This document shows, one piece after another, positions 5,392-5,609 of a stretch of 5,609 nt of DNA (within the stretch, counting starts at the first letter, position 1; every line of letters starts with the position of its first letter). The notes below the pieces were generated by a model that did no database searches, was not told where the DNA came from, and was given only the letters and a program-made list of their open reading frames with translations. The position numbers and the translations under genes were made by a program. Location: contig JAKAQQ010000072.1 of assembly GCA_021819635.1 (NCBI GenBank), positions 1-5,609 of the forward strand. The letters are read 5' to 3'. Origin of the DNA: Pseudomonadota bacterium. Its GTDB lineage: Bacteria > Pseudomonadota > Gammaproteobacteria > JAKAQQ01.

Positions 5392-5609
5392 GCGGGGTTC
5401 CTCCGGGACCGAGATGCGGGCGGAGACGCGCGGCCTCCTCGGGGCCCCGTCCGGCGACGAAAAAGGGGTTGCGCAGCTCCGCCCGGGTGTTGTAGGAGAG
5501 GGCGCGGCCCGCAAGGTCGCAGACCCAGCCGCCGGCGGCCTCAAGGATGCACTGACCGGCGGCCGTGTCCCACTCGCTGGTGGGCCCGAGGCGGACGTAG
5601 AGATCGGCC
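5378..5609 (-). CDS. cysQ: 3'(2'),5'-bisphosphate nucleotidase CysQ, C-terminal part
   Basis: The last 76 residues of a minus-strand gene that enters from the right edge. The sequence reads DLYVRLGPTSEWDTAAGQC and continues ILEAAGGWVCDLAGRALSYN, then RNPFFVAG near the end. WDTAAG is the second signature of the lithium-sensitive, magnesium-dependent inositol-monophosphatase superfamily, whose Asp binds metal. The GPTSEWD context with AAGG and the following SYNT...NP pattern are typical of CysQ rather than SuhB. CysQ hydrolyses 3'-phosphoadenosine 5'-phosphate to AMP, relieving its inhibition during sulfate assimilation. The N-terminal catalytic motifs lie outside the window. The TGA at 5380-5378 lies inside the end of the convergent CHI-like gene. 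The tail after the conserved domain (GPEEAARLRPHLGPGG) is variable. Confidence 0.9.
   Translation of the reverse strand, partial: ADLYVRLGPTSEWDTAAGQCILEAAGGWVCDLAGRALSYNTRAELRNPFFVAGRGPEEAARLRPHLGPGGTPLSGA
5383..5397. terminator. Hairpin at the convergent CHI-like/cysQ junction
   Basis: CCCCGC-TGA-GCGGGG forms a 6-bp perfect stem with a three-base loop that is itself the stop codon of the CHI-like gene. The structure can form in either transcript, so it could serve both convergent genes. Only short T-containing sequence follows on the plus side (TTCCTCC) and none on the minus side, so efficiency as an intrinsic terminator is uncertain. Confidence 0.4.

Noticed and set aside
4336..5544. Minus-strand open frame (402 codons) antisense to queD and the CHI-like gene
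   Set aside because: No domain features. The real minus-strand gene at its right end is cysQ in another frame.
1..5609. tRNA, rRNA, CRISPR array, IS element or terminal inverted repeats
   Set aside because: Nothing resembling these was seen by eye on either strand; the intergenic gaps are too short and contain only promoter-like and GC-hairpin sequence.

Overview
The window is GC-rich, densely coding bacterial DNA, most likely from a proteobacterium and probably a gammaproteobacterium. Three things point there: an outer-membrane beta-barrel-like protein, a bacterial chalcone-isomerase-like (CHI-like) secreted protein, and a CysQ/QueD/transhydrogenase set typical of that group. The species cannot be named from sequence alone. 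GTG starts are frequent, and no gene-free stretch exceeds 100 bases.

Left half, read leftward (minus strand): a complete three-subunit proton-translocating NAD(P) transhydrogenase operon, pntAA-pntAB-pntB (2925 down to 120). It has a clear TATAAT promoter, and both internal junctions are 4-base GTGA stop/start overlaps. Two bases past the pntB stop, the same strand encodes a YD/RHS-repeat stretch that leaves the window at base 1. It has no visible N-terminal part, so it is either a very short start of a new gene or a displaced RHS fragment.

Right half, read rightward (plus strand): a solitary HNH-nuclease-like gene (3026-3625), divergent from pntAA. It is followed by an unrecognised signal-peptide-bearing protein with beta-barrel character ending in Phe (3680-4348), with its own TACAAT -10 and a strong Shine-Dalgarno (SD) sequence. 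queD (4363-4737; 7-deazaguanine/queuosine pathway) begins 14 bases later and is probably cotranscribed. After a 78-base GC-rich gap comes a secreted CHI-like protein (4816-5391). Its 3' end overlaps by 14 bases the convergent 3' end of cysQ (5378-5609, minus strand, C-terminal part only). A small GC hairpin sits at that junction.

Functionally this is mostly housekeeping: NADPH supply (pnt), sulfate-assimilation by-product removal (cysQ) and a tRNA-modification precursor (queD), interspersed with three poorly understood genes (HNH protein, barrel protein, CHI-like protein). I found no convincing new multi-gene system. The items most worth a second look are the abrupt RHS fragment behind pntB, the unassigned barrel protein, and the tight divergent and convergent gene junctions.
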